A stretch of 64,000 bases of DNA, from assembly GCA_003586115.2 (NCBI GenBank), contig QVOM02000034.1, positions 130,483,936 to 130,547,935 on the forward strand. Reading direction: 5' to 3'. Origin of the DNA: Salvator merianae. Lineage: Eukaryota; Chordata; Lepidosauria; Squamata; Teiidae. Below the pieces are notes generated by a model that ran no database searches, had not been told where the DNA came from, and saw nothing but the letters and a program-made list of their open reading frames with translations. Made by a program: the position numbers and the translations under genes. Every line of letters starts with the position of its first letter. Within the stretch, counting starts at the first letter, position 1. Below are positions 52,197 through 64,000 of the stretch, piece by piece.

Positions 52197-53859
52197 CCCG
52201 AAAGCTGCTTGACAGATGTCAGCGTAACCAGGGGACTGTTCCTTGCATCTGGTGTGGGGCAGCAAAAAGTCTTGTTTAGATCCCACATTGCCTCTTGTCG
52301 CCTGGAAGCAGCCCTTGTTGCATTAGGTCATAGAATGCTTGTTCCCAGACTTTTGGGGATGGTGCTTGCCCTACCCTTAGGATCTCAACAAACCCTCACA
52401 CCCACTATTTTTTGATCAAAATATATTTGCATTCATATTAATTTTCCACTTGTGCTTTATCAAGTATATTACTAACTTATTTTATTATATATTTTGTAAT
52501 TATATCCATTTTCATGATTGACCGATTTGCAATTATTTTTCTAAATTTTAACATGTACATTAATTTGTTTTTCTCTCATGCTTTCCTACCAGAACTTATT
52601 CTTAACCCTCAGTGTTTGGAAATCAAAGTCTAGAATAAAATTCTGGAAATCAGACTGGTTGTTGCAAAGCGTTGACATCCTTTTCTGCATCTCATGCTCT
52701 TATTAATGAAATGAAATCAACTGAAGTTTGGCCCAGAAGACAATTCTGCTTCCCCCTTGGCCTCCCACTCAGAATAGAAGGTTTTCTATTACTATCAACA
52801 AAGTCTCTAGAATATGAATTATTCACAAAAATGACGACTCAACAGGAAGTGCAGGAAACAGTTGAAATGTGGATAGTGCTTTTATCCACAGTTTCCTATG
52901 ACTCTTTACAATGATGAGAATTTATCTTCACTCTGAATCTATAGAGGTTTTAGATGCTTTGGAGTGGGCTGAAAAGATGCTGGAACTCCTCTGAGTTAAG
53001 TGTCTGCTTAGGTGGGTATCACATTTCCCATTCAAGACTCACATTCACTGGGATCAAGAGGGCTGAAAAGGGTTTCTGCCTGTGTGACTGTAAGCATGGA
53101 CAGAAGAGATTCTACAGCAGTGGATGGCTGCGTGTTCATCTCTCTATCTCTGCTCCACTGTAGTTCCAAATAATGAAAGGTGTTGTAAAAGTCTGCCAAG
53201 GAGATTACTCAGTAAAAGCAATACACATAAATTCTGATACGTATCCCTGAAAGAAGATTGATTTCTGAAGAAGAAAACTGCAGAGCAGGTCTAGGGTAAT
53301 ATTGCAAGAGATGTTTATGCATCAGAGCCTTCCATTCTTTCTTATCCTCTTGGGTAGTGGTAGGGTGGCAGCAGACTGACTCACAGTAAATATCAAGGAT
53401 TTGTTGCCTTTTTATGTCACTACAAATCCTCTGGATAGCCAGGGAAGGCTCCTTAGCAGCAAGAGCAATAGAACCTATTATATTGATATCCAAATGAAAT
53501 AGCCAAGGCGATTGGCTTATTTATTGAGGAAGATTCTCTTACTGGAGATACACATTAGTTTTCAAGATCGTTGAAGGTAGAATGACAGGCCTATTGTTGT
53601 CCTTCTTGTGTATAACTATGTACTTTGTTCGGATATTGTACAGGCATTTGTAGACCCACAAAAACTTGCAAAATGTGTTAACGCCAGTGATAGAAGCAGG
53701 ACAAGAGACATGAATACATTACTATAGAAAATATCCATATCACACCGTTTTCAGCTTTGCAGAATAACTGTCATGGGTTACCTGTCTTGCTTTGAGATTT
53801 TTAAATATATGAAGCAGTATACAGATAAATACTAGCCTTTGGGAACTGGGCTTTTATGG

Positions 53860-54480
53860 AAAACCTTTAGACTAGATTACTGTAATGCACTCTGCATGGA
53901 GCTATTCTCGAAAACAGTCTAGAAGCTGAAACTAGTGTACAATACAGCAGCTGAAATGTTGATGGGAGTTTCTGACTGGATGCACATCACGCTGGTCCTG
54001 AAAGATCTGCACTGGTTGCCTATTCTCTACCGAGCCCAATCCAAGGTGTTGATACTAACATATAGAGCCCCATATTACTTGGGCCCTAGTTATCTGAAGG
54101 AGTGCTTTCTTCCATATAGACCTGCCAAAGTATTGAGATCTCAAGAAGAGAGCCTTCTTGTAGTTCCTCCTCTCTCTGAGTTGCAAGGAGTAAGGCCACG
54201 CAGGAGGGCCTTTTCTGTGGTGACCCCCAGATTTTGAAACAGCCTTGGTCTCGAGGTTTGCAAGATGCCCACATTATATGATTTTCAGTGCCTGGTTAAA
54301 ACATACCTCTTCAACTAGGTCTTTGATGCTTAGCTTCCTCTGAGTGTGCTCCTGCCAGGGAGGGAGGGTTATATTTTAAATATGTTTTAGGTGTTCATTA
54401 TATATTTTAGTTTTATTGTTGTGACCTGCCTGGAACCTTGGAGTGAAGGGCAGAATATAAATTATTAAATAAAATAAAAT
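53860..54480 (+). mobile_element. L2-clade LINE 3' end
   Basis: Plus-strand frames read RLDYCNAL-like, then AETSVQYSS-like decay, then HITLVLKDLHWLPILYRAQS, KVLILTYRAPYYLGPSYLKE and LLVVPPLSELQGVRPRRRAF, i.e. the L2 C-terminal motif order. It is followed by a 3' UTR with 'GTGACCTGCCTGGAACCTTG' and a terminal AAATAAAATAAAAT simple repeat, the expected L2-type end. 5'-truncated. Confidence 0.85.
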
Positions 54481-57199
54481 ACTATGAAATCTCAGAATGA
54501 TCTGGAGAAATTTTAAATTTTAAAATTTTAAATTTCTATTTAAAATCTGAAATGCACAAATAGATTCACACAGTCCAATTGTTCACTCTTCCTTCTTGCT
54601 GTTCCACGGTCTTAGTCCTATTATAAGTAACAGACTTACAGTGTTAGCGTTCAAATGTGAATAGTAAACCTTAAAAATGAAACAGCCTTCTGACAAAGTC
54701 CTGCAAATGTAAACTTTACATTGGTCAGAATACTGAATAATTACTCTGGTTCTCAGTGGAAAGTTCCACATGCATGTCATAGGGGCATGCTACGGAAAGT
54801 TACCCTAGCCCAGGAAATTAATCCTGGACCAGGAACTTAGCAGGCCCATGCATAGCAGCCATCCCAGCCTGGCCTAGCTGCAAAGCCAGGAAGCAAAACT
54901 TCCCCAGTCTTATGGTTGCAGGCCGGGGTCCTTTTAGCACCTTCAGACATTGGGGTTATTTTCTGGAGCCCAGTAAAATATCACCAGACTCTGGAATGGG
55001 GCCTAGGCCATTCTTGCCATCACCAGCTGTCTGCGCAGTGGCAGCAACCAAGGAACCAACACATTAACCAAGTCTGGGCCATGCAAGAGACCATTTTTAA
55101 GTGATCTTCCACTGGCATGTTCTTGGGCATGGTACCCATCCAGCCAGTGTGCTCCCCAGGTGACCATATTTCCCAGGGAGCACATTGCAGTGCAGACTCC
55201 CACAGTTCCAGAACACTCCTGGCATGGCCCCATGGACTGTGTGGATATTGCCATAGTTTAGTGCAGCATTCACAAACCAGGTGCTTTACATAGCTTAGAT
55301 CTACAATCTCTACCAGTTTTGTGTTGGCTGGGTCTGTGGTGAAAATTGTAGAATTGTTCGAAGCAGCTGGAAGCACTATGTTGACAAAGACTGGTCTACC
55401 AACCCTGGTAAAACCATGTTGCCAAGTTAGGGTTTGAGTAACCAGGATTAAGACTTTTTCACGGAATGCAAAAGGAGTCTTCACAGGATAACAATAAGGC
55501 AAGGAAGGAGAATCTAGGGATGTTTCAAAGCCAGAGAGTAGGAGAAGAAAACAAGCCAAAACACAGTTCAGAAGTAGCAACGTGCAGGAGGACCAGAACC
55601 AAGGTAGGAAAGTAGTCTTTGATAACAGCAGCATTAAAAAGGTCTCCAGGCAAGAAGCAGAGGTGTATAGCTGGGTGCAGCACAGCTAGATGCACTCAGG
55701 CTGGGCAGAACTGGTGCTAAGAATTAGGAGACTAGGGATAGCAGTTAACAACTGGGAACTGAAAGACAAGATTAAGAGATAGGAACCAGCAGGAAACACT
55801 GTGAGTGTGATCAGACAGGATAAAAGAGGTGACCCTGGGGTGAATTTGAGACTCAAGGGAGACACATAAAATACAAAAATATCAAATTACCACATCCTTA
55901 ACTCTCTGCCCCTTTCCCAGTTGGGAAATAATCACTCTCAGAGCAACTCACTGTTTGGGTCAGATGGGGCAGAAAACTACAGAGGCTCCTGTAGCCAATC
56001 CCAGCCCGGAAATAGCTGCTAGGGACAGCTGGCAAATGAGGACCCCAGAAATTCAGGCTGGTGGCAGCCAATGAGTGACAAGCTATACAGGCATTGCCAG
56101 ACTTCAAGGTGAAGGTTCCTTCACAGCAATGTGAGGAAGGATTTTCTTTTTACTGTTTGAATGCCTGTTTATTGGGTCGACTGCAGAAAGGGCACATTTT
56201 GTAAAAGCCGCATTTGAAAAAATGCTGTGTGATTGCACCCCTTGTCAAGATGACTCAATGCTGAGACAGACAGCATCAGGGCCAAAAGGAATTTTATACT
56301 CTCAGGCTGCATTCACAGAACAGAATTGGATGATTACTGAGAGTCCTCAGGCCATAGCAACTGTGTGTTGCCATATTTGGGCCTGCAGGCAGGAAATCCA
56401 TTCAAAGTGGAAAATTCATCCTTGGGGCAACTTAAGTGCAGGCTGCATAAAGGACTCCAAAGATGGTTTTTGCCCTCTTGCAGCCCTGCACCAGCCGTCT
56501 GGAGAGACAGCAGAAGGGAAGGGGTAGCATACCAGAACCATTTTCTGCCAGCATGATTTTCATCCTCTAGCACCCCTGCCACTACTACCTGTATATTTGA
56601 AAATATGCTGAAATGCCCATAGTGACTTATTACCAGAGCTTGGTGACTGACTTGATATGAATCTGTAAGAAGGCATTTTAGACCTAAAATGTAAGATCTT
56701 CCTTGTGAGATTCATATTCAGATCTGATATTTATCATGTGAAGAAAAAGAAAAAGAAGAAGCCATTTGTAATGTGAATGAACCTTGCAGTCAAGTAGATT
56801 TACAGCCACATTATAATACCCAGCTGAGTCATATGCTCATTTTATTTATCCCTGTTTTATTCCTTCTTCTTCTTCCAAGGCGTTCATTATTCCTCACAAT
56901 AAAGTTTAGCCTAGAAGCAAATAACTAGCCCAAAGTTACTTAGGGATCTTCAAATTTGCAAGAAAATCTGACTCTAGTTGTTTCTTGAAGCAGCCTTGAG
57001 GCTGCAATCAGATCTCTTAACTTCAGTGCAGTATTTGGCTAAATAAGAATAAAAATAGGAGAATGATAACTTATAGCATACAAACCTTACAACCATGAGC
57101 AAGAACAATGGTAGTCTGCCCTGTACACTTTCTAAGGAATTAAGGAGTCTCTTGATGGTCAAACCAAATCCCCAAAGCTTATTCTAAATAATGGCCAGT

Positions 57200-57659
57200 G
57201 GGACCTTTTCCACACTTCCCCTTATGCTAGAAGAAGGTCTGGCATAAGAGGCAGCAGTCCACAGACCAGTGGAAGCCCACCCCCATCACACTTCATCTGC
57301 GTTAGACAAAGGATGGACCAGGTTAGAGTGCCAAAAATGGAATTCGAGTCTGGTATAGTTGCAGACCTCAATGTTAAGATGGCATTGACCCATAGTCCGG
57401 TACATTATGGGGGACCATTTTCACTGCTGTTCTTGGAAACACCATTGGAAATGAATTCACTGCAAAACTGGCCTGCTTGGAACCTCCAAAGGCCAAGAAC
57501 AAAGAGTTCCTGGTCTTCCTAGCCTTGCCTCTGCCTCTGAGGTTTCTCTAGAGACCGTGGTGAGGGGTAGAGCAGACCAGTCCATCTAAATGCAAGCAAC
57601 TCTTTCCCATTCCAGAAGCAAACTGTCCCAGAACACCACAGGTGAGTGCAGAAAGGCCC
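57200..57659. mobile_element. MITE, GGGACCTTTTCCACAC / GTGCAGAAAGGCCC ends
   Basis: 460 bp with inverted ends of the common type. Interior includes 'GTCCACAGACCAGTGGAAGC' and 'GGAACCTCCAAAGGCCAAGA', loosely similar to the host element at 50074. No open frame supported. Confidence 0.6.
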
Positions 57660-59040
57660 TAAGATGGCTCTTGAAAGCCTAACCACCAGTTTTGTTTTCT
57701 TTGTTCATTTTTCATTTTAAAACTTTTTCTCTCCCCTTAGAGATCCTTCTGAAGTGTCTTCCATGCGTATATCTGCAAGCTGGAATGGCAGAATCCAGGA
57801 AAAGTTTTATTGTTTGCTCCTGCTGATTGATAACCTGCTTTCAAGAGACAACTGAATCTTCCTTAGACTAATCGGAATAATCTCCCTCTGGCCTCCAGGA
57901 CATAAAACCTAAATCATCTGCCAATTCCTCTCTAACACTATCAGACTATTATAGCAGATTTCACTTTTCTATCAAACAGCTTACAATAGCAACACTTAAA
58001 ACCAATAAAAAGTGATTGTGAGTCCTGCTCTCTTATTCCCCACCACCCAGTTGCCTCACATAGCAGAAAGTGAGAGTCAACCAGGGTGATCCAAAATGCT
58101 ATCCTTGCTGACTAAAATAAACAAAGTTGTTTTAAAAATCCATACGCCCGCTTTGTCTTTTTAAACAGAATTATCTTTCATGTGAATTGTTACTGGGTCA
58201 GCTCTCCCACTGCTGTCATATGTCTGGCGAACAGCTCTCATTTATCTAATTTATTTTAACTAAATTAGTCAATAAAACAGAAATAATGTTAATGGAATTA
58301 TGTACTGTGACCAGATTAGAGTGTAGCATTTTAAAGCAACGAATGTCTCCATTTCACCTCTGCTACTTGTATCATTTTATTAAAATAAATACGTTTTCTG
58401 CATTTGTCTTTCAGGAGCAAGTTAGTGCTGCCTCATTAATTGATTAGCTACAAATTAATTCTCTAGTTTGTCCTTCCTCACTCATACTTGCCTCTCCAAA
58501 ATGGCCAAATGTATAACAAATATGTTAAAAATGCCAGCAGGTTGTCAGCAATCAGTCCCAATGCAATAATCTAAAGATGGTATGTGAAATCTTACAATAT
58601 CTTTACAGTTCCAGCATGTTGCCAGAAGACTGAATACCTGGTAAGGCTTCTTTGGCATTGTGTTGGGAGAAGGAGGAGGAGGTGGTGGTTTGCTGACCAC
58701 GATGAGCTCTTGAAGTTGCTTCCAACATGATACCAAAGAAATCCATGGGTGTCTGGTGGTTTGGGGAGATACCGGCATCTCTAAAGATCTGGCATTTCTC
58801 CCATCACCTGTAAAGTCCCTAAGGCAGAAAGAGACTTAAATCAAATATATTACACTGCTGTAAACAGTGCTGATCTGCGGAACCCAGCTATCTATCTTAT
58901 TGTAGTCAGGTACCATTAAATTGAGGTTGAGTGCTGGTGGTTTTGTGGGCACATGCAATTTTATTAGCAAAGGTACAGATAGTTTGGGCCTTTTCATACT
59001 TTCCATGTTAGAATGTATAGGACATCATCCATGCCATGCC

Positions 59041-59116
59041 ATGTCTATCTGTCTGTCTGTCTCTCTCTCTCACACACACACACACGCACGCACGCACACA
59101 CACACACACACACACC
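59041..59116. repeat. Compound (TCTG)n(CT)n(CA)n microsatellite
   Basis: Successive TCTG, CT and CA runs, with CGCA interruptions in the CA part. Confidence 0.95.
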
Positions 59117-59439
59117 GTAACCACCATGCTGAAGCTTACCTTTTATCAGGTGAAAGATGGGGGTAGCAGTGGCAGCGCATCACAGTAGTTGTGACCAGGC
59201 CATTCTGGGCTGAAAATGGTCTGAGTCCCCTGACAGACTATCTTATTACAGTGTGACCACATCCTCAGGCTTATATGATCAACCTTTTTTTAAAGATTGG
59301 AAGGCCCAACTGAAGTGAAACTTCTTTTAGAGAGAGAAAATGAAGGTTTCATTTTAAGATTTGCACACATTTTTGCCCGGGTCTTTGGCTGAGGAAGCAG
59401 CTTCCCTTCCCTACTTTCAGGTTCTGTTAATTGTTTCTT

Positions 59440-59530
59440 GTGGGCTCTTTTAGAATTTATTTTTACTGTTGTAACCTGCCCTGAGATCTTCAGGTATAGG
59501 GCAGGAGTAAAATACAAATAAATAAACAAA
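59440..59530 (+). repeat. LINE 3' tail fragment (L2/CR1 type)
   Basis: 'TTACTGTTGTAACCTGCCCT' then 'GGTATAGGGCAGGAGTAAAA' and an AAATAAATAAAC simple repeat: same tail type as 54420-54480. Confidence 0.55.
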
Positions 59531-59990
59531 CAGGGTTGGTGAAATTTCACACAAGGCTTTGGACTATAATTAATTTGTAAATCTAACACATTATAATTGA
59601 CTTTTTAAAAAACTGGACTTTTAAAGCTAAGATTTCCTTGAAAATACTACCTCGGAAGTTCCTCTATTTGGATCTTTTACATCAGTCTTTTGAGTATATT
59701 CAGGACAATACAGCCAATGATAATCAGGCCACTTTGTGGCACTCCTTCCTTAATAGCTGAGGCACATTAGGCCCAGTCTCTATGAAGTACTGGAGTTTTA
59801 AAGGTGACTGATACAAAGTTGGTTCTTTTAAATGAGCTCTGCCTATTTGTCCTTTTTTATGGCTTGTCATTGGTGATGTCTGCCTACACACATAGGAAGG
59901 AAAGAGTTTGAGCTGTATATTACTTTCTTCATAAACAAATTTCTCTCACAGAAAAAGCTAGAGACATTAATTTCAATAGGATTATTTCTT

Positions 59991-60203
59991 GGGCTGTGAT
60001 CAGACACAGCAAAAAAAAGCCACCTCTGAGCATCTTATTGAAGGTTCTGAGGTGTGATTGTTCAAACACCAGTCTGCCCTTCCCCCTCTCATGAACATTG
60101 CATGCTAGAAAAGGGGGAGTAGAGAAGATTGGGGACTTGAGGGCCACACACTATCTCTCTGAAGCACCTTCAGACTGCCCCATTTGTTATGTCTGAACAC
60201 AGC
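59991..60203. mobile_element. MITE with GCTGTGATCAGACA ends
   Basis: Ends GGGCTGTGATCAGACACAGC and ATGTCTGAACACAGC are inverted. Interior 'GAACATTGCATGCTAGAAAA' and 'GGTTCTGAGGTGTGATTG' are paired with the inverted copy at 14070-14236. Confidence 0.6.
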
Positions 60204-60396
60204 ATTGGCATCTAGACATTTCAGTGAGCTGCCATGACCCAGAGAAATGTATGTGAAAGCTTAGAAGGAACAAAATAATGACAACAAAAAAGATAACTTG
60301 GGTAGCATCTACCTCAGTGGCATCAGGCATTTCAATACACTGCCCAGGGGACATCTGTACACCTCATGCCTTGCCTCTCACCCTCCTTGATTTTTG

Positions 60397-60592
60397 TTTT
60401 TGTAGGGTACCACTGAGTCATGACCAACTCCTGGTTGACTGCATGGGTGTTTCCATGGTCACCTCTATGCAGTTTTCTTGGCAGAGATGTAGAAGTGGTT
60501 TGCCATTGCCCACTTCCAGGGAGAGGCTGGGGATAGAACTGGTAACCCTATGCTTTCCAGCCAGTTTTCTCTACCACTGAGCTACAGCCATA
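60397..60592 (-). mobile_element. tRNA-headed SINE (Sauria/Squam-type)
   Basis: Minus strand: GGCTGTAGCTCAGTGGTAGA (good box A), 'GGGTTACCAGTTCTATCCCC' (box B-like), 'GGCAATGGCAAACCACTTCT', 'GCCAAGAAAACTGCATAGAG' and 'CAGTCAACCAGGAGTTGGTC'. The best-preserved copy in the window. Confidence 0.8.
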
Positions 60593-61165
60593 CCACGCTA
60601 TTAATATTGGTCTGGATGCAACATTAGGCTGTCATAAGAAGAAGAAAAATTTCCAAATTTTTCCACTGAAGCTAAAAAATAATACAAACAAATAACTAGA
60701 AAAGTAACAAAAAAAAGTCATCTGTTAAAATATGTTGTAAGACATTTGCTCCCAGAGCTTCTGCAATGTACTGTAAAAACTAGCTCTCAGAACTTTGTTT
60801 TCTGTACTCATGATTACTACTGGAAGAGTAAACTGACTCAGCAGAATAACAGTGTTTCTGTAGTGTTGTGAAAGTTCTGTTTATAGAGTTAGATCTTTGA
60901 AATTACATTTCACATGCAGAACGTTGCTGGATACTGGGCATCAAATAAGAAACCTGCATGTAAACCCATGCTGAATTCAGTAACCTATCTGGATTAATTC
61001 CTTCCTATTCATTTGTGACATTTTTAACAGTGCTCACACTTGAAACACAGATCAAACTGTCAGCTGCAAAAAAAGAATGCATCAAAGCATGTCCACCATA
61101 ATCAGCTACCTCCAGATCATGAAATACAGGCAAAGCAAAGATTAGTCTCCTTCTTCAGGGACCAT

Positions 61166-61622
61166 GGCCCTTTTCACACTGACTTGCTGGTGAGGTTCCA
61201 GATGCTCACCAGACAGACCTGTCCACTTTGCCCTGCTGCCACAGCATCCAGAAGCATCTACAACTGCTCCAGGTGCTACTAGCTGCGGACAACAAAAATG
61301 TTGTCCACAGCTTGACCTGGAGTAGCTGGATGGCTCCCAGCTAGCAGCGTTCACACTCTCTTCCAGGTGCAAATGCTGCAAGTGGGCAGTATGTTTGCGG
61401 CTGTACAGTCACACACTGCATCCCAATCACCATGGCAACAGCCAGATGTTGCTGTGGCTGCTGTCATGGTGGTTGGGCTGGCAATCTGCACCTCTGGTGC
61501 TGAAGGCCCAGTACAGGGCTGTTCTAGCTCTCGAAGTGCAGATGGCCACCGTGCCACAGCATCTGTTCCAGCCTAGAATGATATTGTTACACTATTCTGG
61601 GCTGTAAAATGTGAACAGGCCC
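61166..61622. mobile_element. MITE, same family as 8180-8611
   Basis: Ends GGCCCTTTTCACACTGAC and AAAATGTGAACAGGCCC. Direct-orientation match to 8180-8611 in the order of blocks; 'CTTGACCTGGAGTAGCTGGA' and 'GTGGCTGCTGTCATGGTG' are conserved. Confidence 0.75.
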
Positions 61623-62493
61623 TGTATCTGCTCCAAAATCTACCCAGCTTTTTACACAGTTTATCAGTGTCATTTAATCAGTCATACAATTCAGGGAAAC
61701 TATGTACGCAGAAAACAAAACACACAGAATAAAATTCTGAAATAAAAGAAAGGCAGGTATGTTTAGAAGGAAGTATGATTTTGTTTCCTAAAATTCTTCA
61801 TAATCCTGATGACTGTTGTCTCAGCATACTGAGAGTAACTCAAAAGCTAGACAAATGTAGATGTAATCACATTTTCAATTTCACTCATGTCTCTTATTGT
61901 ATCCAGAAGTAGCAACAGCATCTATCTGTGCACCAAGCTAAAATCTTGGAATTTGTTGCTTTTTCTTTCCGTCAAGTGAGCCTTGTTTTTCCTCCCGTCA
62001 TGTAAGCACTTAGCTGTTTTCATACACATGGACACACATGTAGCAGAGCTTGCTTTCAGCAACCACAAATTGATTAGGTCACCAGTTAATGGACCTACTC
62101 TTTTAACCCGAAGATACTTTTTTTTTCTGAGGGCTCGTTCATGATTTCTGAGGTTTACACAAACATTGCACAAACTGCAATGTCCTCAGCAGTTTATGTA
62201 AACTGCCATCAATTCCCCAGATCATCAAATTTTCCTTTTAGCAATGAGATTTGCAGCACTGAGCATGACTAAGTTTGTTTTACTGCAATTAAGGCTATAA
62301 GTATGAATAGTCCCAGCAATGCAAAAAGCTAAGGATGCTTCCACATTCTGCTCATTACCATGGAACTTGAAGCATGTTTCCTCACCCAAACTAAGCAAAT
62401 CAGGCAAGGCAGATAGAGACAGTGGAGACCACACCAGCAACCATCCACATGACAGGTGAAAATCGTGACCTAACCCAGGAGACTGGGAACAAA

Positions 62494-62990
62494 GGGCCTT
62501 TCTTCACTTATTTTGTTCTGTATTAGGATCCTTCATGGTCCTCTTCAGGGCCTCACTGATCCACACATTATTGTGGATCCATGAGGCCCCACCCATCACT
62601 GGTATGCTCCATCCACATAGGACAGTGCATAATCCAGATCAAGGGGCCCTTGATCTGGATCATCATTAGATCTTTGGCAGACTGGCAGACCAGGTTTAAC
62701 AACAGACCGGTGTGATTTAATCTGGAACACAGTGATGTATGGAAAGCATATTCCCATGTTCTTGACTACCAGGGGATCCATTTTGGTAGCCCACCAAAAT
62801 TTCAAGGTGAGGATATTGTTTTGGCACACTACAAATGGCTCAGTTCTGGAGCAGTTTCATGGCCCCTGGGAAAATGGTGCCAGGCTGTGCATGCCACCCA
62901 TTCCACTGCAGGGAATACTTAGGAAACTGCTTTAAAGAGCCACCAATGTTGCACAGACAGAGTGTTCTCCAGGAGGTGCAGACACCTGAG
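62494..62990. mobile_element. Probable MITE related to 50074-51153
   Basis: Left end GGGCCTTTCTTCACTTATTT. Interior 'GACTACCAGGGGATCCATTT' corresponds, inverted, to 50315-50350. The right terminus was not located, so the end coordinate is approximate. Confidence 0.4.
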
Positions 62991-63609
62991 AATCAATCTA
63001 GTGTGCAGATCTTGCATCCCCCAGTGGCAGCCAGCACAGTCCCCAAGGATGGTGTGGAAGCCACCAAAGTCTGCAAAGACGGAGAAGCTGCATATGATTC
63101 ACTAGGCAACAAAGCAACTCTCTCCTGTTCCATTTTGTTTTCACTGGTCTTTGTTCAACCAGCAGTCCTATCAAGCCCTACAGCATGTGTTTAAATTAAA
63201 ATAGAATCTAAACAAGAAAGGTGGGGGGGAACCTACATTCTAGCCTAGTCTAATGATTTCTGTGCTTTTTTCTAAAAACTCACACTTGAAACTGTGGGTC
63301 ATAGTCTTCCTCTGATAGGCTACAAGGAAGGATTAGCAAGAAAAATCACTTGTAGCATCACCATACAGAGCACATGGAAGAAGTACCTTTGATCTGTGAC
63401 TTTCCATCTTATGAGAAACAGCTTGACCTAAAATGTCACCAGGTGGAAGGAGTTTCTTAAGGCAAATGGGCAGGAGCCTCACCTCCCCATTGAGCAGTAG
63501 GAAAACTTCTCTTCTGTTAAAGGCTGGATCCCCATGTGGTAGGCTGTAGGGACTGAGCACTGATAGTGCTGGATGTTGCCAAAGCAAAAACTTTTTTCAC
63601 CACTCGATT

Positions 63610-63943
63610 TAGAGATGCGCAAAAATCCATTCACTTTTGCATATTCATTCCAATATTTCGCATTCACAGATATTCACATTGAACAAAAAATGCAGTTTTT
63701 TGCATTTCCAGAATTCAATGCGAATTGAACCAGTCACCCTTCACAAAAATGAAGTATTAATTTGAATATTTGCCTTTTCGCCTATGAAAAGGGCATTTTC
63801 AATGGGTAAAAGCATCGTGAAACTCATGAAAGTGAATGTGAAAAGTCGTATTTTCGATGTTGCAATTCTCCAATGAAGTGAAAATATGGGTTTTTGCTTT
63901 GACAGTGAAAGGAAGATACAAATTACATTTGTGCACATCCCTA
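63610..63943. mobile_element. MITE with TAGAGATGCGC / GTGCACATCCCTA ends (hAT-like?)
   Basis: 334-bp element with inverted ends TAGAGATGCGCAAAAAT and ATTTGTGCACATCCCTA. Flanks ACTCGATT and AAGAGATT agree at 5 of 8 positions, as an old 8-bp hAT duplication might. The interior is rich in ATTCG and CGAAT-type motifs. The superfamily is inferred. Confidence 0.55.
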
Positions 63944-64000
63944 AAGAGATTTGCCAAAACCCTGGAGTGATTGCTTGCAAAGGGCTCCCCCTGCCCTGCA

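Noticed and set aside
55020..55634. 204-codon minus-strand open frame, the longest in the window
   Set aside because: No recognisable domain or family, low-complexity hydrophobic start, no splice or regulatory context. Possibly part of an unrecognised repeat; not enough to call a gene.
58545..58778. Minus-strand frame beginning MPVSPQ as a possible LHX4 exon 1
   Set aside because: It does not resemble the LHX4 N-terminus, has a poly-proline run, and no donor with the needed phase was found.

Overview
The window is vertebrate nuclear DNA, most likely from a squamate reptile (a lizard). It carries an intron-rich LIM-homeodomain gene, spliced with GT/AG signals, in AT-rich DNA crowded with repeats typical of squamates: tRNA-headed SINEs with a BovB-like tail, a 5S rRNA-headed SINE, L2-clade LINEs, a BovB/RTE 3' end, and the common squamate repeat that ends in a 'GGATCAGGCC...CATCTAGTCCAGCAT' block. 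The lineage is inferred from repeat types recognised by eye. Nothing here fixes the species.

One protein gene is supported: LHX4 on the minus strand. Coding exons 2 to 6 lie at 43038-42867, 14481-14279, 10311-10157, 8083-7912 and 6593-6199 (stop TAA). Joined, they give an open frame of 365 residues: LIM domain 1 (exon 2), LIM domain 2 (exon 3), a homeodomain split between exons 4 and 5, and the LHX4-type C-terminal tail (exon 6). Exon phases match from exon to exon. The first coding exon, about 25 residues in mammalian LHX4, was not found and should lie beyond base 64000. The promoter would therefore also be outside the window.

Layout from left to right: 1-6198 is the LHX4 3' UTR and downstream flank. 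6199-14481 is the compact 3' part of the gene, five coding pieces minus exon 2. 14482-42866 is intron 2 (28.4 kb), containing a Penelope-like GIY-YIG relic, a BovB end, a CCTT tract, a minisatellite, and several terminal-inverted-repeat (TIR) elements including a 1.2-kb CpG-rich one. 43039-64000 is intron 1 sequence. It holds L2 relics and two cases of one small DNA transposon inserted inside another.

The most unusual content is not the gene but a dense set of non-autonomous DNA transposons (MITEs). They share a GGGCC(T)TTTC(G/T)CACT-like end and often a 3-bp target duplication, yet have quite different interiors. No transposase is visible. One of them (46198-46847) carries an insert of which 106 bases are an exact inverted copy of sequence about 1.4 kb away, which looks like a templated insertion made during DNA repair or replication. 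Apart from LHX4 no open frame could be supported as a gene; most short open frames fall in repeats.
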